From: Candidatus Vesicomyidisocius sp. Agig_15_S12
GTDB lineage: Bacteria; Pseudomonadota; Gammaproteobacteria; PS1; Pseudothioglobaceae
DNA: 64,000 nucleotides
Assembly (NCBI GenBank): GCA_021730225.1
Contig: CP072532.1
Location: 765,230-829,229 of the forward strand
Direction: 5' to 3'
The notes under the pieces are model-generated. The model saw only the letters and a list, made by a program, of their open reading frames with translations, had not been told where the DNA came from and ran no database searches. Below, in pieces: positions 1-10,107 of this stretch (position 1 is the stretch's first letter; every line of letters starts with the position of its first letter). Position numbers and translations under genes: made by a program.

Positions 1-1847
1 AACAAGTCTCCTCCAACTGAGGTCCAAGCAAGTCCTGTTACTTCTCCTATTTGATTATTTTGTTCAGCTAGTCCAAAACGAAACTTTCTCACACCCAAAT
101 ATTTCTCTAAACTCTTAGCATTAATATAAGCCTTAGTTTCACGTTTCTTTAAAATTACCTCTTTAACCACTTTTCGACAAATAGTACTAATTGTTCTACT
201 GAGGCCACGTACACCTGCTTCACGTGTGTAATAACGAATTATATCTAGAATAGCATCATCTTGAAATTTAATTTCACTATCCTTAACGCCATTACCATTC
301 ATTGCTTTTTTAATTAGGTGGCGTTTAGCAATTTCAACTTTTTCATCTTCGGTATAACCAGATAATTCAATAATTTCCATTCTATCTAACAGAGGCTGTG
401 GTAAATCAAGTGAATTAGCAGTTGCAACAAACATTACTTGTGATAAATCATAGTCAACTTCTAAATAATGATCATTAAAGGTATGATTTTGTTCTGGATC
501 TAATACTTCTAACATTGCTGAAGAAGGGTCTCCGCGATAATCACTTGCCATTTTTTCAATCTCATCTAATAAGAAAAGTGGATTTTTAACTTTCACTTTC
601 TGCATTTTTTGTACAATTGAACCTGGCATAGCACCAATATAGGTACGCCTATGACCCCTAATTTCTGCTTCATCTCTAACACCACCAAGTGCCATGCGAA
701 CGTATTTACGATTAACTGCTCTAGCAATTGATTCACCTAAAGATGTTTTTCCCACTCCTGGAGGACCAACCAAACATAAAATATTAGCCTTGTTATGAGT
801 AACTCGTGTTTGTACTGCTAGGTGTTCTAATATACGTTCTTTAACTTTATTCAAACTATAATGATCATCATCAAGAATTTTTTGCGCTTTATTAAGATCT
901 TTATTAATAACGGTTTTCTTCTTCCATGGCACATCACACAAATTCTCAATATAAGTACGAATAATAGATGCATCAGACGAATGTGATGACATACGTGAAA
1001 GTTTCTTTAACTCATTTTGTGCTTTTTTCTTAGCTTCCTTGGACATCTTAGCCTTATTAATACCAACTTGTAACTCTTCAATTTCATTTTCATCTTCAGC
1101 CTGACCTAGCTCTTTTTGAATGGATTTCATTTGTTCATTTAAATAATAATCACGTTGGTTAGACTCCATCTGCTTGCGTACACGTGATTGAATTTTCTTC
1201 TCGGTTCCTAGCATGTCAATTTCACCTTGAATCACCGATAAAATCTTATCAAGCCTATCTTGAGCCTTATCATCACTTAATAAAGCTTGCTTTTCAGACA
1301 CTTTAAGATTTAAATTAGCAATAATCACATCACTAAAACGTTCAACATTACTAACTTCTTGTAACATCTTAAGTACCTCTTCTGGCACTCTTTTATTTAA
1401 CTTGATATAATTTTCAAAACTATCTAATGCTAAACGCATCATGGCTTTTATTTCAGTATCATCATTAGACTGTAAACTAAATTCACTTAAACTCACTTCA
1501 AAAAAACCATCAGTTTGTATAATTCGTTCAATTTTAGCGCGCCTAACTCCTTCAACCAAGACCTTAATAGTACCATCTGGCAATTTTAACATTTGCAAGA
1601 TAGTTGCTAATGTTCCAACTTGATGTAAGTCATCACCCGTAGGGTTTTCCACTTGATCATCTTTCTGAGTAACTAAAAAAATATATTTATTCGTACTCAT
1701 TGCTCGAGTAATTGCATTAACAGAGGTTTTCCTACCAACAAATAATGGCATAACAGTATGTGGAAAAACCACAACATCTCTCAAGGGTAATAATGGAATA
1801 TTACCCTTACTTAAATCAATTTGTTCGTTGTTGAGTTCTGTTGCCAT
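1..1847 (-). CDS. lon: Lon ATP-dependent protease (3' end outside window)
   Basis: Cytosolic AAA+ serine protease that degrades misfolded and regulatory proteins. I translated it from the sequence: it starts at the ATG whose complement lies at 1845-1847 (MATELNNEQIDLSKGNIPLL) and stays open for 615 codons to the window edge. The N-terminal substrate domain fills about residues 1-300. Walker A GPPGVGKT is at residues 361-368 and Walker B (FLLDEIEK) follows about 60 residues later. The proteolytic domain with its Ser-Lys dyad lies beyond the edge, so completeness cannot be judged. It follows clpP-clpX in the same direction, the usual gammaproteobacterial order, but a 433-bp gap separates it from clpX, so it probably has its own promoter. 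Confidence 0.97.
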   Translation of the reverse strand, partial: MATELNNEQIDLSKGNIPLLPLRDVVVFPHTVMPLFVGRKTSVNAITRAMSTNKYIFLVTQKDDQVENPTGDDLHQVGTLATILQMLKLPDGTIKVLVEGVRRAKIERIIQTDGFFEVSLSEFSLQSNDDTEIKAMMRLALDSFENYIKLNKRVPEEVLKMLQEVSNVERFSDVIIANLNLKVSEKQALLSDDKAQDRLDKILSVIQGEIDMLGTEKKIQSRVRKQMESNQRDYYLNEQMKSIQKELGQAEDENEIEELQVGINKAKMSKEAKKKAQNELKKLSRMSSHSSDASIIRTYIENLCDVPWKKKTVINKDLNKAQKILDDDHYSLNKVKERILEHLAVQTRVTHNKANILCLVGPPGVGKTSLGESIARAVNRKYVRMALGGVRDEAEIRGHRRTYIGAMPGSIVQKMQKVKVKNPLFLLDEIEKMASDYRGDPSSAMLEVLDPEQNHTFNDHYLEVDYDLSQVMFVATANSLDLPQPLLDRMEIIELSGYTEDEKVEIAKRHLIKKAMNGNGVKDSEIKFQDDAILDIIRYYTREAGVRGLSRTISTICRKVVKEVILKKRETKAYINAKSLEKYLGVRKFRFGLAEQNNQIGEVTGLAWTSVGGDL

Positions 1848-2280
1848 AACAATCTAACGCCTTTGAAGTTTAGTAATTTAGATAGATAGTGCTTAGTGAC
1901 AAAGATTTCAAGTACCCAATTCACAGAATCATTTACTTTTTCATAATCGATATATCTATTTGCACAAGTCATCATACCATTAAGATGCTTAGCCAAAGCT
2001 TGATGAAGAAAATTAACATTTTTTCTATATGTTATGAAAGACAAACTCAATAAATAATGATATTACTTATACCAATCTCTATGTAATAGAATATTAGTAT
2101 ATACAGTTTCTTCTAAACCTCTACATGATCAAGTAATGTCAAACTCCCTATTAACAATAATCATCATTTATATACTAGTTATCGTTTATTAATTTCCAAC
2201 TAAGTTTCATTAGGTACTATAGTTGGAAATTTGCCACACACTAAGATATTCTTTGCCAAAAACATTTTATAATCCTCAAT
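1848..2280. other. lon-clpX intergenic region, no convincing gene
   Basis: AT-rich spacer of 433 bp between clpX and lon. It should hold the lon promoter, but I could not single out a good -35/-10 pair. A reading frame at 1811-2050 (minus) runs into the lon start in another frame and resembles nothing I know. A hairpin lies near the clpX end (separate entry). Confidence 0.6.
2192..2230 (-). terminator. possible transcript-end hairpin downstream of clpX
   Basis: An 11-bp perfect inverted repeat (ATTTCCAACTA / TAGTTGGAAAT) with a 17-nt loop, about 50 bp past the clpX stop. There is no T-run on the minus strand, so it may stabilise the mRNA 3' end or be a weak terminator. Confidence 0.35.
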
Positions 2281-3546
2281 CTAACCAACCTTTTTAGAAT
2301 TGTTGACACGTTTTTGAGGTTGATAGACAATCAGTGGTTTTTTTTTCTTTTCTACCACTGTCTTGTCAATCACCACTTCAGTCACATCAAGAAGTGATGG
2401 TAATTCAAACATTGTATCTAATAACAAATCTTCCAAGATAGAACGTAATCCTCTAGCGCCTGTTTTACGTTTAATTGCCAATTTTGCAATAGCAAGTAAA
2501 GATGGTTTTTTAAAAATCAGTTTAACACCTTCCATGGAAAATATTTCTTGAAACTGTTTAATAACTGAATTTTTCGGCTCTATTAAAATTTTCACTAAAG
2601 CAATTTCATCTAACTCACTCAGTACTGTTTGTACTGGTAAACGTCCAACAAGCTCTGGAATTAAACCAAACTTAATTAAATCTTCTGGTTGAATTAATGC
2701 AAATAAATCACTCAATGCTTTCTCTTCATTTTGGTCTTTCACATCTACAAAAAACCCTATACCTGTAACTTTTTTAACACGTCTATTAATAATTTTATCC
2801 AGACCATCAAAAGCACCACCACAAATAAATAAAATATTTGAAGTATCTACATCAATAGTTTCTTGATTAGGATGCTTGCGTCCCCCTTGAGGAGGTACGC
2901 TTGCAATAGTACCTTCAATCAATTTAAGCATAGCTTGTTGCACCCCCTCACCTGAAACATCACGAGTAATAGAAGGTGAGTCAGAACGACGAGAAATCTT
3001 ATCAATTTCATCAATGAAAATAATACCACGTTGGGCTCGATCTGGATCAAAATCACATTTTGATAATAGATTCTTAACTACGTTTTCAACGTCATCACCT
3101 ACATAACCAGCTTCGGTTAATGTGGTAGCATCAGCTACTGTGAAAGGAATATCTAAAATACGTGCCAAAGTTTGTGCCAATAATGTTTTTCCCGATCCTG
3201 TAGGGCCAATCATTAAAATATTAGATTTATCTAATTCTACTTCATTAGATATATGATCATTTTGAAGGCGTTTATAATGATTGTAAACTGCAACAGATAG
3301 CACTTTCTTAGCATGTTCTTGACCAATTACATAATCATTTAGGAAACTGGTTAACTGTTTAGGCGTATAATCCCAGTTCTTAAATTCATCAATTACTTCT
3401 TGTAATGCTTGTTTTTCAATTAAATCATGACATGATCCAATACATTCATTACAAATATAAACACCAGGACCAGCAATTAAACGTTCAACCTTAGATTTAC
3501 TCTTACCACAAAATGAACAAACTAATTCTTGATTATCATCTTTCAT
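2281..3546 (-). CDS. clpX: ATP-dependent Clp protease ATP-binding subunit ClpX
   Basis: AAA+ unfoldase that recognises tagged substrates and threads them into ClpP. It has 421 residues (E. coli 424). The N-terminal zinc-binding domain has all four cysteines (C10, C13, C32, C35). Walker A GPTGSGKT is near residue 110 and Walker B is FIDEID. The IGF tripeptide that docks on ClpP is present in KVTGIGFF. I chose the ATG at 3546; an upstream in-frame ATG at 3576 would overlap the end of clpP and add ten non-family residues. With the chosen start there are 4 nt between clpP and clpX, so they form one operon. Confidence 0.97.
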   Translation of the reverse strand: MKDDNQELVCSFCGKSKSKVERLIAGPGVYICNECIGSCHDLIEKQALQEVIDEFKNWDYTPKQLTSFLNDYVIGQEHAKKVLSVAVYNHYKRLQNDHISNEVELDKSNILMIGPTGSGKTLLAQTLARILDIPFTVADATTLTEAGYVGDDVENVVKNLLSKCDFDPDRAQRGIIFIDEIDKISRRSDSPSITRDVSGEGVQQAMLKLIEGTIASVPPQGGRKHPNQETIDVDTSNILFICGGAFDGLDKIINRRVKKVTGIGFFVDVKDQNEEKALSDLFALIQPEDLIKFGLIPELVGRLPVQTVLSELDEIALVKILIEPKNSVIKQFQEIFSMEGVKLIFKKPSLLAIAKLAIKRKTGARGLRSILEDLLLDTMFELPSLLDVTEVVIDKTVVEKKKKPLIVYQPQKRVNNSKKVG

Positions 3547-3550
3547 AAAT

Positions 3551-4147
3551 TTAGCGCTTTGCCAATACTTTATCAATTAAACCATATTTAGTAGCTTCAT
3601 CAGCTGACATAAAATTATCCCTATCAGTATCCTTTTGAATAGTCTTAATCACTTGGCCTGTATGAAGTTTGAAAATTTGATTGAGATTTGCCCTCACTTT
3701 TAAAATTTCTTGTGCATGAATATCAACATCGCTAGCTTGACCAGAAAATCCTCCTAAAGGTTGGTGAATCATACATCTAACATTAGGCAGTGCAAAACGC
3801 TTTCCTTTAGTACCAGCTGTTAGTAACAAAGCACCCATACTTGCTGCCTGACCAATACATAAGGTAGATATATCAGATTTGATAAATTGCATGGTATCAT
3901 AAATAGCCAAACCAGCAGACACTGACCCTCCAGGAGAATTAATATATAAATGAATATCTTTATCAGGATTTTCAGACTCTAAAAAAAGTAATTGCGCAAC
4001 AACCACGTTCGCCATATAATCTTCAACTGTACCCACTAAAAAAATAATACGTTCTTTTAAAAGACGCGAATAAATATCATAAGCTCTTTCACCTCTAGCA
4101 GATTGCTCTACTACTATTGGGATCTGATTTAAATTTTCAATATTCAT
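3551..4147 (-). CDS. clpP: ATP-dependent Clp protease proteolytic subunit ClpP
   Basis: Serine protease that forms the tetradecameric chamber working with ClpX. It has 198 residues, normal for the family once a short propeptide is allowed. The nucleophile is S103 in GQAASMGA, the catalytic His is H128 in MIHQPLGG, and the acid is the Asp in KDTDRD near residue 173. The oxyanion-hole glycines lie in INSPGGSV. It starts 4 nt after tig and ends 4 nt before clpX, so tig-clpP-clpX is one transcription unit, the canonical order. Confidence 0.98.
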   Translation of the reverse strand: MNIENLNQIPIVVEQSARGERAYDIYSRLLKERIIFLVGTVEDYMANVVVAQLLFLESENPDKDIHLYINSPGGSVSAGLAIYDTMQFIKSDISTLCIGQAASMGALLLTAGTKGKRFALPNVRCMIHQPLGGFSGQASDVDIHAQEILKVRANLNQIFKLHTGQVIKTIQKDTDRDNFMSADEATKYGLIDKVLAKR

Positions 4148-4151
4148 TTAA

Positions 4152-5441
4152 CTACTGTGTAATTTCTTGAAATTTTTTCTGCTTGAAAGTTACTTGAGCC
4201 TTATCTAAAATTAAATCTTGTACCATTTTTTCAACTACTAATAACTCAATACTTGATTTTCTTGTTGGATCTTGGTTATAAAAATCAATCATTTGTTGAG
4301 CATTTTCACCATACGTCTGAGATATCTCTTTTAATTTTTCATCAATTTGTTTCATACTGGCGCTTAATTTGTAATCTCTAGAGATTTGATTAACTAATAA
4401 ACCTAACTTAACACGACGTTGTGCCTCATCATTAAAAGCAGTAACAGATATTTCACCTTGTGTTGGTAAGCCTTGATGTTGCATACGATCTTGCATTGAT
4501 TTGAACAAATTTTGTGCTTCATTATCAATACTATGTTGTGGTACATCAAATGGATTTGCTGTGGTAAGTTTATCAAAAATAGCGTTTTTATTTAGATGAT
4601 CAATACGTCCATCAATTTCAACCCTCATTTGCTCTTTCATACTAACACGAAAAGCATTCATATTTTTTTCACCAAACTTCTTAGCAAATGTTTCATCTAA
4701 TTTTAGTTCTTTAGGTGAGGCTACTTCATTAATATTTATTTCAAAAGTAACATCCTTACTTGCTAATTTATCCATATAATATTCTTTAGGAAATGTTAAA
4801 TCCAACACAACTCTACTGCTATAAGCTACATCTATTAAACCCTCTTCAAAACCTTTAATCATTGAACCTTTACCTAATACTATTTTAAAATCTTTAGCCT
4901 CACCACCATCAAATGTTTCACCATTAATCAAACCTTTAAAATCAATCGATAATCTATCCCCCATTTTAGATTTACATTTAACAACTTTATATTCAGTCAA
5001 TCTATCTTTTAATCCATCTAGTGTTTTTTGCTCATCATCTTTTGTAATATTGACCTTAGTTTGCTCAATTGAAAGATTTGAAAAATCAGCTACTTTAATC
5101 TTAGGAAATACTTCAAACTCCACTGTATAAGAAAAATTCTTATTGCCTTTTGAGTCAACTTTAGTGATAACTGGTTGTGCAACAGGTGTTAGTTTGACTT
5201 GTGATAATGCATCAGTTAGAGTCTCATTCACAATCTCATTAATTACATCTGAATTAGCATTATTACCAAAACGCTTACGTACGATAGAAATAGGAACCTT
5301 GCCTTTTCTAAAACCATCAATATTTACTTTCAATGCCATTTTTTGTAGAATTTTATCCATTTTTTGATTAAAAATATCAATAGGAAGATCTATTGTTAAT
5401 GATCTAAATAAACCCTTTAATGTTTCTAATGAAGTTTTCAT
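4152..5441 (-). CDS. tig: trigger factor, ribosome-associated chaperone/PPIase
   Basis: Chaperone that binds near the ribosome exit tunnel (uL23) and shields nascent chains. It has 429 residues, family-typical. The ribosome-binding N-domain includes the GFRKGKVP signature near residues 43-50. The FKBP-like domain follows near residues 155-245 (GDRLSIDFKGLINGETFDGG), then the helical C-terminal arms. It heads tig-clpP-clpX, and a perfect TATAAT lies 37 nt upstream of its ATG. Confidence 0.97.
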   Translation of the reverse strand: MKTSLETLKGLFRSLTIDLPIDIFNQKMDKILQKMALKVNIDGFRKGKVPISIVRKRFGNNANSDVINEIVNETLTDALSQVKLTPVAQPVITKVDSKGNKNFSYTVEFEVFPKIKVADFSNLSIEQTKVNITKDDEQKTLDGLKDRLTEYKVVKCKSKMGDRLSIDFKGLINGETFDGGEAKDFKIVLGKGSMIKGFEEGLIDVAYSSRVVLDLTFPKEYYMDKLASKDVTFEININEVASPKELKLDETFAKKFGEKNMNAFRVSMKEQMRVEIDGRIDHLNKNAIFDKLTTANPFDVPQHSIDNEAQNLFKSMQDRMQHQGLPTQGEISVTAFNDEAQRRVKLGLLVNQISRDYKLSASMKQIDEKLKEISQTYGENAQQMIDFYNQDPTRKSSIELLVVEKMVQDLILDKAQVTFKQKKFQEITQ

Positions 5442-5477
5442 TACGTTTAAATCCGTTTCTTATACTTGAAAAAACCA

Positions 5478-5506
5478 ATTATACCTAAAACACAGACAAT
5501 GAAAAA
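5478..5506 (-). promoter_or_regulatory. predicted promoter of tig-clpP-clpX
   Basis: A perfect -10 (TATAAT on the minus strand, complement at 5478-5483) with only a weak T-rich -35 seventeen bases upstream. It lies between the upstream terminator and the tig ATG, leaving a leader of about 30 nt. Sequence inspection only. Confidence 0.45.
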
Positions 5507-5526
5507 GGGCAGTATAACTACCCTTT
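5504..5526 (-). terminator. intrinsic terminator after the diheme cytochrome gene
   Basis: Stem AAAGGG/CCCTTT extended by an inner AGT/ACT pairing across one mismatch. On the minus strand it is followed by TTTTTC. It separates the cytochrome gene from tig. Confidence 0.7.
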
Positions 5527-5536
5527 ATTTATTAAT

Positions 5537-5560
5537 CAAGACTGTTTGTTCTCAGTCTTG
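5537..5560 (-). terminator. second hairpin after the diheme cytochrome gene
   Basis: Perfect 8-bp stem (CAAGACTG / CAGTCTTG) with an 8-nt loop, 9 bp past the cytochrome stop codon. It has no T-run of its own and probably acts with the terminator just beyond it. Confidence 0.45.
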
Positions 5561-5568
5561 GCTCATCT

Positions 5569-6219
5569 TTAATGCAGCCTATTAATATACTGAGAAACTG
5601 CCTCAATTTCTGCATTACTTAAATGTTTAGTGATGTTTCTCATCATACCTTCATAATCATTACTACGCTCAGGTGCGCTAGTATCCATTTGAGTATTATA
5701 TGAATCTTGACGAAAATTGATAAGTTGTTTAGCTATATAAGTCGAATTCTGATAGGTCAAAGCTGGAAATTTAGCAGAAGGAATACCAGCACCTGCTGGT
5801 CCATGACAAGCAATACAAGCTGTTATACTTTTGCTCTTATTTCCACCTCTATAAAGTTTCTTACCTAAGTCAATATTAGCACTTTTAATAGTAACGTCTT
5901 GTGAGCCTTGTATGATAGTTTGCTTAGAAAAATAAGCAGCTAAATTCTCCATATCATTCTCAGTTAACGATGCAACAATGCCTTTCATAATTGTATCTTG
6001 ACGAGTATTTGATTTAAAATCCTGTAATTGTTTTAATAAATAGCCTTTGCCCTGTCCAGCTAATTTAGGAAATGCATCTACTACTGAATTACCGTGAACA
6101 CCATGACAAGCAACACAAGTTATTGCAATAGCTTCTCCTTTGTTAACATCAGCAGATGCAAAAACATTGATTGATGTAAGAGCAATTACAATAATAAAAA
6201 TTGAGGCCAATTTATTCAT
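5569..6219 (-). CDS. diheme cytochrome c4 family protein, periplasmic
   Basis: Periplasmic electron carrier, 216 residues. A cleavable Sec signal peptide (hydrophobic residues 5-20, likely cut near ASA-D) precedes two homologous cytochrome domains. Heme motifs are C35-x2-C38-H39 and C135-x2-C138-H139. Methionines suited as sixth ligands follow in each half (TIMKG near 78, GMMRN near 190). Cytochromes c4 usually hand electrons from the bc1 complex or from sulfur enzymes to terminal oxidases. The next gene upstream encodes a monoheme relative, so the pair probably works in one chain; the physiological donor cannot be read from the sequence. Confidence 0.9.
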   Translation of the reverse strand: MNKLASIFIIVIALTSINVFASADVNKGEAIAITCVACHGVHGNSVVDAFPKLAGQGKGYLLKQLQDFKSNTRQDTIMKGIVASLTENDMENLAAYFSKQTIIQGSQDVTIKSANIDLGKKLYRGGNKSKSITACIACHGPAGAGIPSAKFPALTYQNSTYIAKQLINFRQDSYNTQMDTSAPERSNDYEGMMRNITKHLSNAEIEAVSQYINRLH

Positions 6220-6254
6220 AATAGTATATGTTTTTGAAACAAAAATAAGCCAGA

Positions 6255-6260
6255 ATTATA
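6255..6260 (-). promoter_or_regulatory. putative -10 of the diheme cytochrome gene
   Basis: Perfect TATAAT on the minus strand about 35 nt before the start codon. No good -35 is visible, so support is weak. Confidence 0.35.
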
Positions 6261-6329
6261 CATTAACCTTGTTCTATTAAAATTTTATAATTTAGGTGAA
6301 CTAATCAGCAATTACCTGTTTATAAAGGA

Positions 6330-6620
6330 TTATTTTTGTGTTGCCAAAAAGTCAGCAATTGATTGTTCTTTACCAACAATTATTGATGCCATTGCGTTCA
6401 TAGTTACATCCTTGCGTATACCTGATTGAAAAGCTTTTAATTGCTTAACAGTATAAGCAGCATTTTGTCCAGCAAGATTAGGATATATTGGCACAACTGA
6501 TACACCTGTAGAACCATGACAACTACCACAACCACTATTGGCATAATCTGCTGCACCGTCTGCTTGAACAAATCCTATTGTAAATGTAGCGATAGTTGCC
6601 ACTAATAAAATTCTTTTCAT
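6330..6620 (-). CDS. small monoheme cytochrome c (c553-like)
   Basis: Secreted class I cytochrome of 96 residues: signal peptide at about residues 1-20 (cut near VQA-D), one heme motif C31-x2-C34-H35, and a Met in TMNAMA near residue 75 as likely axial ligand. It resembles one half of the adjacent diheme protein (shared YPNLAGQ/FPKLAGQ and LKQL/VKQL patterns), which suggests a common origin. A GGGAG ribosome-binding site precedes the ATG. It is probably a soluble periplasmic shuttle in sulfur-driven respiration; its partners are unknown. Confidence 0.88.
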   Translation of the reverse strand: MKRILLVATIATFTIGFVQADGAADYANSGCGSCHGSTGVSVVPIYPNLAGQNAAYTVKQLKAFQSGIRKDVTMNAMASIIVGKEQSIADFLATQK

Positions 6621-6694
6621 TACTTTCTCCCTATTTATAGTAAAATTAGTAGTAAATAATTCACCAGAATTCTATTATACATTATATTTTAACA

Positions 6695-7294
6695 ATGTAC
6701 AAACACTATCACCAAGCTAAATTTCTGCTCTCCTGCCCTTCTTTAAAAGGTTGTCCACCAGACCAAGGATATGAAGTTATTTTTGCTGGTAGATCAAATG
6801 CAGGAAAGTCAAGTGCCATTAATACACTAACACTACAAAATAAACTTGCTAAAGTATCACGTACACCTGGCAGAACTCAACACTTGGTTTTTTTTGAACT
6901 TGACAAAGACCGTCGCTTAGCTGATTTACCTGGCTATGGCTACGCTAAAGTACCAGAACATATCAAAGTAAAATGGTACAAAGACATGAATGAGTACTTT
7001 AATCAGCGTTATTGTCTTCGCGGTGCAGTACTAGTTATGGATATTCGCCATCCACTTAAAACATTTGACCAAATGATGCTTGACTGGTGTCATAATATTC
7101 ATTTACCCACACAAATCATACTCACCAAATCTGACAAACTCAAAAAAAGCGCTGCCAGCAATACGTATTTTAAAGTCCTTAATCAAATTAAAAAATACTC
7201 TTACATTGATGTACAGTTATTCTCTAGCTTAAAAAAACAAGGCTTAAAAAGATTGTGGGCTCGATTAGATACTTTTTTTGGTTATGTTGATTAA
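6695..7294 (+). CDS. engB: ribosome biogenesis GTPase EngB (YihA/YsxC)
   Basis: Essential small GTPase for late assembly of the large ribosomal subunit, 199 residues. G1 is GRSNAGKS (32-39), G2 the Thr in TPGRTQ, G3 DLPGYG and G4 TKSD. It is divergent from the cytochrome genes. Its 3' end overlaps the next gene by 11 nt, so the two are translationally coupled. Confidence 0.97.
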   Translation: MYKHYHQAKFLLSCPSLKGCPPDQGYEVIFAGRSNAGKSSAINTLTLQNKLAKVSRTPGRTQHLVFFELDKDRRLADLPGYGYAKVPEHIKVKWYKDMNEYFNQRYCLRGAVLVMDIRHPLKTFDQMMLDWCHNIHLPTQIILTKSDKLKKSAASNTYFKVLNQIKKYSYIDVQLFSSLKKQGLKRLWARLDTFFGYVD

Positions 7295-9761
7295 TGTCGA
7301 TTTAACCAAACTTAATGCTAAAAATATTATTATTTTAGCTAATAACCAACAAGTAGCGGCTTTTAAAAAAACATTCACTATTCAACATGGCAACACCCAA
7401 TTACCAATAATCTTATCTTGGAAGCATTACTTACTCCACACTTGGCACCAAATTAATCCTAACTCAAACTTGCGCTTTATTAACCAGATTGAATCAAGAT
7501 ATCTTATCAAACAATCTATACAAAAATTAGGGCAAAAAACTAACAATAATCTGTTAGATGAAGTGATTAAAAATTATAATTATTGCACCAATTATTTAGT
7601 TAATTTATCTGAGTTATATCGTTCAAAAATATACTCATCTAAATTATTTAGCATTTGGATTAACGCCTATCATAACACTAAGTCAAGCCTAGATTTAATT
7701 GATTTACAAGACCTACCAAGGTTAATTATTAAAACTAAAATATCAATCACCAAGCCTCATATATACGGCTTTAAAACTTTAACTCCTCAACAACAACTCT
7801 TATTTGATATAATTGGATACCAACAAATTAGCGCTATCAACACCCACAATGTATCATATTTAACTTTTGATACCGTCACAAGCGAAATTTTTGAAGCCGC
7901 TAAGTGGGCAAAAACCCACTTTGATATAAACCCTAACAAATCAATTGCTATTGTAAATCCAAGACCTAATGATATACAGTATCATTTAAGTTCTATTTTT
8001 GATCAAGTTTTTGGTGATTTACTCAATGAAATTGAGGAAAAATCCTACACTATACCCTTAGGATTACGTTTAAATCAATACCCAATAATTCAAGATTTAC
8101 TATCAATATTAACACTCTCTACTCAAATACAACACAACAAAATTAAAAGCACATTATTTAACCAAGTTATTACTTGCGTTTATGTATTTGGCTACCAAAA
8201 AGAAAGATCAGATAGAAATTTGTTAAAAAACCAAGTTTTATCTTTATTGACTGATAAATTTAATTTAGATAAAATTAATAAAATTCTATCCAAATGCCCA
8301 ATATTAAAAACTATTATTTATAACATTAAGTGTAGACAGTCAACCGATAACACATTAGAATCACACCTTTTAGCCTTTAACAACACACTTAAAATTTGGG
8401 GATTTGCTACTGATAGAAATCTCAGTAACACCGAATATCAAATATTTAAAAAATACTTAGAAACTAGTTTAGAACTAAATCGGCTGTCATCTTATCACAA
8501 TAAAGTTAGCACTCAATCTGCTATTAAAAAATTAAATAATTTAACCACACAAATAATTTTCCAAGCAAAAGCAAGCAAAACCAACATTCAAATTCTAAGT
8601 GTTTCAGAAGCTCATGGCTTATATTTTGACGAAGCTTGGATACTAGGTATGACTAATCAGTTTCTACCTACAAGACTCAAAATACCACACTTTATTACGT
8701 ATGATATCAGCACAAGACACCATATCCCAAACACAGATTACAAACTAATTGCAACTGATGCTAAAAACACACTGAAAAGCTTAAATTCAATTGCCGGTAA
8801 GGTCATTTTCTCCTATGCAGTAGTAACACACCTTGGCAGTAAACAATTACCTTCACCACTAGTAAAATTTGACCCATCAATTAATACAAGCCATATTCAA
8901 AAAATATTCCCCATTGCGCTAGAGTCTATTAATGATACTAATACTTCTCATTTAAAAAAAACCCAAATCAAATCAGGTGTTCGTGTTTTAAAGGACCAAA
9001 TGGCTTGTGCTTTCAAAGGTTTCGTACATAGATTGAATATCCCAAATTTTGATGCACCACATATCGGCATAAATCGATTAGAGCAAGGATATATTATCCA
9101 CAACACCTTACAATATATTTATCAAAAAATTACTTCAAAAAAACAGCTATTGGCACTTAACACTAAAGAGCTTGATAGTCTTATTCTTAATACAATAAAA
9201 GCCGCATTAAGACACTATCCAAGTTCTAGTTTTAAAAAAATAGAAAAACTCAGACTTTTTCGTCTTATTCATAGTTTCATTGCAGTTGATAAACTCAGAG
9301 AAGATTTTTATATACTAAAAACTGAACAAAGTATTACTATTAATATTGCCAATTTAGAATTCAAAATCCGACTAGATAGACTTGACCAAATGAACAATGG
9401 CGACAAAATAATCTTTGATTACAAAACCAATTCCACTTCAATTTACAATTGGTGTGATACTGATATTAATAAGCCGCAACTCCCCATTTACGCTATTACT
9501 AACAATGTTCAAGGTGCTGCTTTTATTGAACTAACCTCACGCAAAATAAATTTCAAAGGATTGTCAGAAAACTCAGACTCCCTACCTAAACAATCCAAAT
9601 ATAAAGGAAAATGCCAAAGCTGGAATAAACAGATTAAAATCTGGCAACACACTCTAAACACTGCTAGTTTTGATTTTCAAAATGGCATCGCCGCCGTCTT
9701 ACCTAATAAAAATGCCTGTGATTATTGTAAGTTTTACTTGTTTTGTCGTGTCAAGAAATAA
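7284..9761 (+). CDS. AddB/RecB-like PD-(D/E)XK nuclease family DNA-repair protein
   Basis: Large protein of 825 residues with a C-terminal nuclease domain: an Asp in KIRLDRLD followed by DYKTN gives the PD-(D/E)XK core. One cysteine near residue 574 (QMACAFKGF) and a C-x2-C-x5-C cluster at the very C-terminus ([10 protein letters not shown]) match the iron-sulfur staple of AddB-type nucleases. The N-terminal two thirds look like an inactivated helicase fold, with no obvious Walker A. This matches the gammaproteobacterial family annotated as probable DNA repair protein (TIGR03623). I prefer the ATG at 7284; a TTG at 7278 is in frame. It overlaps engB. Its retention in a reduced genome suggests a real role in end processing. 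Confidence 0.8.
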   Translation: MLINVDLTKLNAKNIIILANNQQVAAFKKTFTIQHGNTQLPIILSWKHYLLHTWHQINPNSNLRFINQIESRYLIKQSIQKLGQKTNNNLLDEVIKNYNYCTNYLVNLSELYRSKIYSSKLFSIWINAYHNTKSSLDLIDLQDLPRLIIKTKISITKPHIYGFKTLTPQQQLLFDIIGYQQISAINTHNVSYLTFDTVTSEIFEAAKWAKTHFDINPNKSIAIVNPRPNDIQYHLSSIFDQVFGDLLNEIEEKSYTIPLGLRLNQYPIIQDLLSILTLSTQIQHNKIKSTLFNQVITCVYVFGYQKERSDRNLLKNQVLSLLTDKFNLDKINKILSKCPILKTIIYNIKCRQSTDNTLESHLLAFNNTLKIWGFATDRNLSNTEYQIFKKYLETSLELNRLSSYHNKVSTQSAIKKLNNLTTQIIFQAKASKTNIQILSVSEAHGLYFDEAWILGMTNQFLPTRLKIPHFITYDISTRHHIPNTDYKLIATDAKNTLKSLNSIAGKVIFSYAVVTHLGSKQLPSPLVKFDPSINTSHIQKIFPIALESINDTNTSHLKKTQIKSGVRVLKDQMACAFKGFVHRLNIPNFDAPHIGINRLEQGYIIHNTLQYIYQKITSKKQLLALNTKELDSLILNTIKAALRHYPSSSFKKIEKLRLFRLIHSFIAVDKLREDFYILKTEQSITINIANLEFKIRLDRLDQMNNGDKIIFDYKTNSTSIYNWCDTDINKPQLPIYAITNNVQGAAFIELTSRKINFKGLSENSDSLPKQSKYKGKCQSWNKQIKIWQHTLNTASFDFQNGIAAVLPNKNACDYCKFYLFCRVKK

Positions 9762-10107
9762 TTATTGAACCCATGATCCCATCTTTAATCATAAACTAAT
9801 TCCATAATTGAATAATTTAATTTATTTTCATATAATATTTAAACAAATAAGGTTCCATTATTAATAGCTACAAAACTTCGATACTAACAGTATTATTACT
9901 CCAAATAATACTATAGTTATGTCGTATGAAATTGTTTTTCAACTACTTAACAGTCCTATTTCAAAAATATAACTATTCCAAGCACTATAAAACCACAAAA
10001 AAAAATTAAATCGTTTAATTAGTGTAAAAAATAGAAAATTATAGAGGTAATTAGGATTAAAATTAGAAAAAAGTTTTACTAAACTACAATATACATTATT
10101 GTATATA
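9762..10107. other. gene-free convergent spacer
   Basis: 346 bp between the convergent nuclease and cca genes. Very AT-rich; no ORF, RNA gene or strong terminator seen. Confidence 0.6.

Noticed and set aside
1811-2050. 79-codon minus-strand ORF overlapping the lon start
   Set aside because: It overlaps the first 37 bp of lon in another frame, has no recognisable family and no ribosome-binding site; probably chance or eroded sequence.
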